Source of the DNA: Candidatus Heimdallarchaeota archaeon
GTDB taxonomy: Archaea > Asgardarchaeota > Heimdallarchaeia > Heimdallarchaeales > Heimdallarchaeaceae
Direction of reading: 5' to 3'
NCBI GenBank assembly: GCA_023135215.1
Contig: JAGLTP010000134.1
Location: 1 to 15,571, forward strand
DNA length: 15,571 nt
The notes below the pieces were generated by a model. It was not told where the DNA came from, did no database searches, and saw only the letters and a program-made list of their open reading frames with translations. Position numbers and translations under genes: made by a program. Below, piece by piece: positions 13,891 through 15,571 of this stretch (within the stretch, counting starts at the first letter, position 1; each line of letters starts with the position of its first letter).

Positions 13891-14745
13891 ATGACAACAG
13901 AAATCACAAAAGCTGCTGTAGTAGGAGCGGGGACAATGGGGAGTGGCATTGCAATGGTTCTTGCACAAGCTGGAATAGAAGTTAACTTAGTTGATACTGA
14001 ACAGAAATATCTAGATTCAGGAGAAGATAGAATACGAAAATTTCTTGAGGGAAGTGTAAAAAGGGAAAAGATGACACAGGAAAACGCAGAAAATATAATG
14101 AATCATATAAACACAATGTTGGATTTACCAAAAGCAGTTGAAGGCATTCAGATAGTGATTGAAGCAATCGTTGAGGATGAATTAGCAAAAAAAGCACTTT
14201 TCGAAAAACTCGATGATTTATGTGATGAGGGAGTAATTTTTGCTAGTAACACTTCTGCTATCAGTATAACTGAATTAGCTTCTGTAACAAACAGAAAAGG
14301 AAAATTTGTTGGAATGCACTTTTTTAATCCCCCAACTCTGATGAAGCTGGTTGAAATAATAAAGGGTGAACAATCAGAAGAAATCTTTATTGAGAGAATA
14401 AAATCACTCTGTGTAAAATTAGGTAAGATTCCAATAACCTCAAATGAAGCACCAGGATTTATTGTAAACAGACTATTATGGCAATTTCTAAATGAAGCAT
14501 ATAGACTTCTAGAATCTGGAGTAGCGGAAGCAAAACACATTGATAAAGCAATAAAACTTGGATTGAATCATCCAATGGGACCTTTTGAGCTTTCTGATTA
14601 TATAGGATTAGATGTATTATTGCAAATTGGAGAATATATTTCTGAACAACTTGGAGATGAATATGCTCCAGCTAATTTGCTAAAATTGATGGTTGAAGAT
14701 GGGAAATTAGGAAAGAAAACTGGAAAAGGTTTTTATGACTATTAA
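13891..14745 (+). CDS. 3-hydroxyacyl-CoA (3-hydroxybutyryl-CoA) dehydrogenase
   Basis: Oxidises (S)-3-hydroxyacyl-CoA to 3-oxoacyl-CoA with NAD(P), or runs in reverse. Residues 1-183 are the Rossmann domain, with GAGTMG (12-17) and D35, which favours NAD. Catalytic residues follow the short-chain HAD pattern: S119 in ASNTS, H143 in GMHFFNPP, and the N146 region, then E155 nearby. The C-terminal dimer domain carries APGFIVNRLL (187-196), HPMGPFELSDYIGLD (227-241) and the GKKTGKGFYDY end (274-284). At 284 aa it is a complete stand-alone enzyme, not the fused FadB/FadJ form. Genes for thiolase, enoyl-CoA hydratase or acyl-CoA dehydrogenase are not in the window, so the direction (butyrate-type synthesis or fatty acid breakdown) is open. 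Confidence 0.96.
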   Translation: MTTEITKAAVVGAGTMGSGIAMVLAQAGIEVNLVDTEQKYLDSGEDRIRKFLEGSVKREKMTQENAENIMNHINTMLDLPKAVEGIQIVIEAIVEDELAKKALFEKLDDLCDEGVIFASNTSAISITELASVTNRKGKFVGMHFFNPPTLMKLVEIIKGEQSEEIFIERIKSLCVKLGKIPITSNEAPGFIVNRLLWQFLNEAYRLLESGVAEAKHIDKAIKLGLNHPMGPFELSDYIGLDVLLQIGEYISEQLGDEYAPANLLKLMVEDGKLGKKTGKGFYDY

Positions 14746-14770
14746 GTGCTGACTTAAATTTGAAAGAAAT

Positions 14771-14791
14771 AGATAAATTAGCTATTTATCT
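14771..14791. terminator. Inverted repeat at the convergent gene junction
   Basis: AGATAAAT (14771-14778) and ATTTATCT (14784-14791) are an 8-bp perfect inverted repeat with a 5-nt loop, overlapping the stop codon of the TRAP-beta-like gene and 26 nt past the dehydrogenase stop. The stem is AT-only except for one G-C pair and thus weak. On the + strand it is followed by a pyrimidine run (TCTTCTTATA), so a role in ending both genes is possible but unproven. Confidence 0.3.
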
Positions 14792-15469
14792 TCTTCTTAT
14801 ATAGAGGACTACTGAAGCAACAACTGCAGCTATAATTGGCGTAAATGCAAAAACCATCCATCCCCAACCGATTTTGATTTGTTTCCCTAATCTCCAATTA
14901 GGAATAGAACTATCCCAAACATCCTCTTCTGAATAGAATTCCAGGAGCAAATCAAGTTGACTCCTGATTTCATTCAAATCTGGATAATAATCATAATATG
15001 TCATATCTGCCCTTGGTAAACTTTTAGATCCACTTTCACTACTAGTTACATTATAAAAGAAAATGAATTCCGTACCATTTACTATCTGTGAAATATTTAA
15101 TGATAGTACATCTTCTGTTAGATAACCATATGTTATCTCCATTGCAGTGAATCCACTTTCTGATGACGATTGCATTGGAGTTTCTAATGTAATGTTACCG
15201 TCATCAAGGGAACCAAATTCACATGAAGTTAGTTTTAATGATTCTATCTCAGTAAGGTTTAGTGTTACAGTCACATTAGTAATTGTATAGTTCAAGAAGT
15301 TTTTAATAAAAATGCCAACAGTAAAATTCGAATCTACTGGCACTCTGTCCTGCATTTTTTGCTGGCCAAATACTAATTCATTCGAAGGAATGTAACTGTT
15401 AGTTGGTTTTATGAATAGCATAGTCAAGATTAATAGAGTAATTAATGCAACTTGGGTGTTTCTTTTCAT
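14786..15469 (-). CDS. Secreted-type single-pass membrane protein, TRAP-beta (SSR2)-like topology
   Basis: A 227-aa precursor. A signal peptide with basic MKRN and a hydrophobic run (about 7-20) is followed by an outside domain of predicted beta-strands (about 45-145) and a mixed region (about 150-195). One transmembrane helix (about 203-224) and a short basic tail YIRRR follow. Eight N-x-S/T sequons (N48, N60, N65, N71, N92, N125, N131, N140) suggest heavy N-glycosylation. The shape (cleaved signal, immunoglobulin-like outside domain, one helix near the C-terminus, basic tail) and the strand pattern resemble TRAP-beta of the eukaryotic Sec61-associated complex, reported in some form in Asgard archaea; this match is by eye only. 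The start at 15469 has AAGGAG 8 nt upstream; an in-frame ATG at 15490 has no such site. The TATA box is at about 15499-15512. Confidence 0.72.
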   Translation of the reverse strand: MKRNTQVALITLLILTMLFIKPTNSYIPSNELVFGQQKMQDRVPVDSNFTVGIFIKNFLNYTITNVTVTLNLTEIESLKLTSCEFGSLDDGNITLETPMQSSSESGFTAMEITYGYLTEDVLSLNISQIVNGTEFIFFYNVTSSESGSKSLPRADMTYYDYYPDLNEIRSQLDLLLEFYSEEDVWDSSIPNWRLGKQIKIGWGWMVFAFTPIIAAVVASVVLYIRRR

Positions 15470-15490
15470 TGTAAAACTCCTTGAAAGCAT

Positions 15491-15571
15491 AAAAAGTGAG
15501 TATATTTTTAACTTTAACTCTTCATGTCAACGAATTTTTTGCTGCTTTTTTAACTTCTTACTAAAAGAGAA
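15491..15571. other. Upstream region of the TRAP-beta-like gene
   Basis: This stretch carries the A/T-rich promoter of the minus-strand gene (TATA-like TTAAAAATATACTC at 15499-15512) and two short T-runs near 15534-15550 that could serve a gene lying beyond the window. No coding region is visible. Confidence 0.45.

Noticed and set aside
14148..14540. 130-codon frame on the - strand within the dehydrogenase gene
   Set aside because: Shadow of a complete enzyme with all catalytic motifs on the other strand.
15328..15337. TTCGAATC-like sequence resembling a tRNA T-loop
   Set aside because: It lies inside a coding region and no acceptor, D-arm or anticodon stem can be built around it.
15470..15490. 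Longer start (ATG 15490) for the TRAP-beta-like protein
   Set aside because: The seven added codons contain the AAGGAG ribosome site that serves the ATG at 15469, and a typical signal peptide begins there.

Overview
The window is an AT-rich, gene-dense stretch of archaeal chromosome, most likely from an Asgard archaeon. Five kinds of evidence point there. (1) There is a Ras/Rab-like small GTPase. (2) There is a ubiquitin-conjugating (E2) enzyme with its catalytic Cys. (3) There is a protein resembling a single gelsolin domain. (4) The recombinase is of RadA/Rad51 type, and the preQ0 (archaeosine precursor) pathway uses a GCYH-IB/MptA-type cyclohydrolase. (5) TATA-like boxes lie about 25 nt before many start codons, with absent or very short leaders, as in archaeal promoters. 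The assignment rests on gene content read by eye; the phylum is inferred and the class is not resolved.

Layout. 1-3959 (+): the 3' part of a PfkB-family sugar/nucleoside kinase, a Cys-rich four-helix membrane protein, a NIF3/DUF34-like protein that seems to have lost its metal ligands, and a NusB-fused RNA m5C methyltransferase. 4008-4640 (-): the gelsolin-like protein. 4710-8321 (-): a five-gene operon queE - mptA/folE2 - DUF366 - queD - queC, with a TATA box about 26 nt before queE. It covers every step from GTP to 7-cyano-7-deazaguanine (preQ0), plus one uncharacterised protein (DUF366) whose start overlaps the cyclohydrolase gene. 8401-9079 (-): a two-gene unit of an unrecognised 54-aa protein followed after 10 nt by the E2 enzyme. 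9229-10550 (+): two unrecognised proteins, one with a coiled coil, a Pro/Ala linker and a helical C-terminus, the other with a disordered middle and a C-terminal zinc ribbon. 10568-13694 (-): RadA with two tandem helix-hairpin-helix domains, a compact corrinoid adenosyltransferase, a two-helix membrane protein with DnaJ-like zinc knuckles, and the small GTPase. 13891-14745 (+): 3-hydroxyacyl-CoA dehydrogenase. 14786-15469 (-): a secreted-type single-pass membrane protein whose topology resembles the TRAP-beta subunit of the eukaryotic translocon.

The only clear pathway is preQ0 synthesis. The other genes are mostly single transcription units whose neighbourhood has an Asgard, eukaryote-like flavour: cytoskeleton (gelsolin), trafficking switch (GTPase), ubiquitin (E2), and a possible translocon accessory (TRAP-beta-like). 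No rRNA, tRNA, CRISPR array or insertion sequence was seen. No stretch over 300 nt is without a gene once the 54-aa ORF at 8915-9079 is counted.
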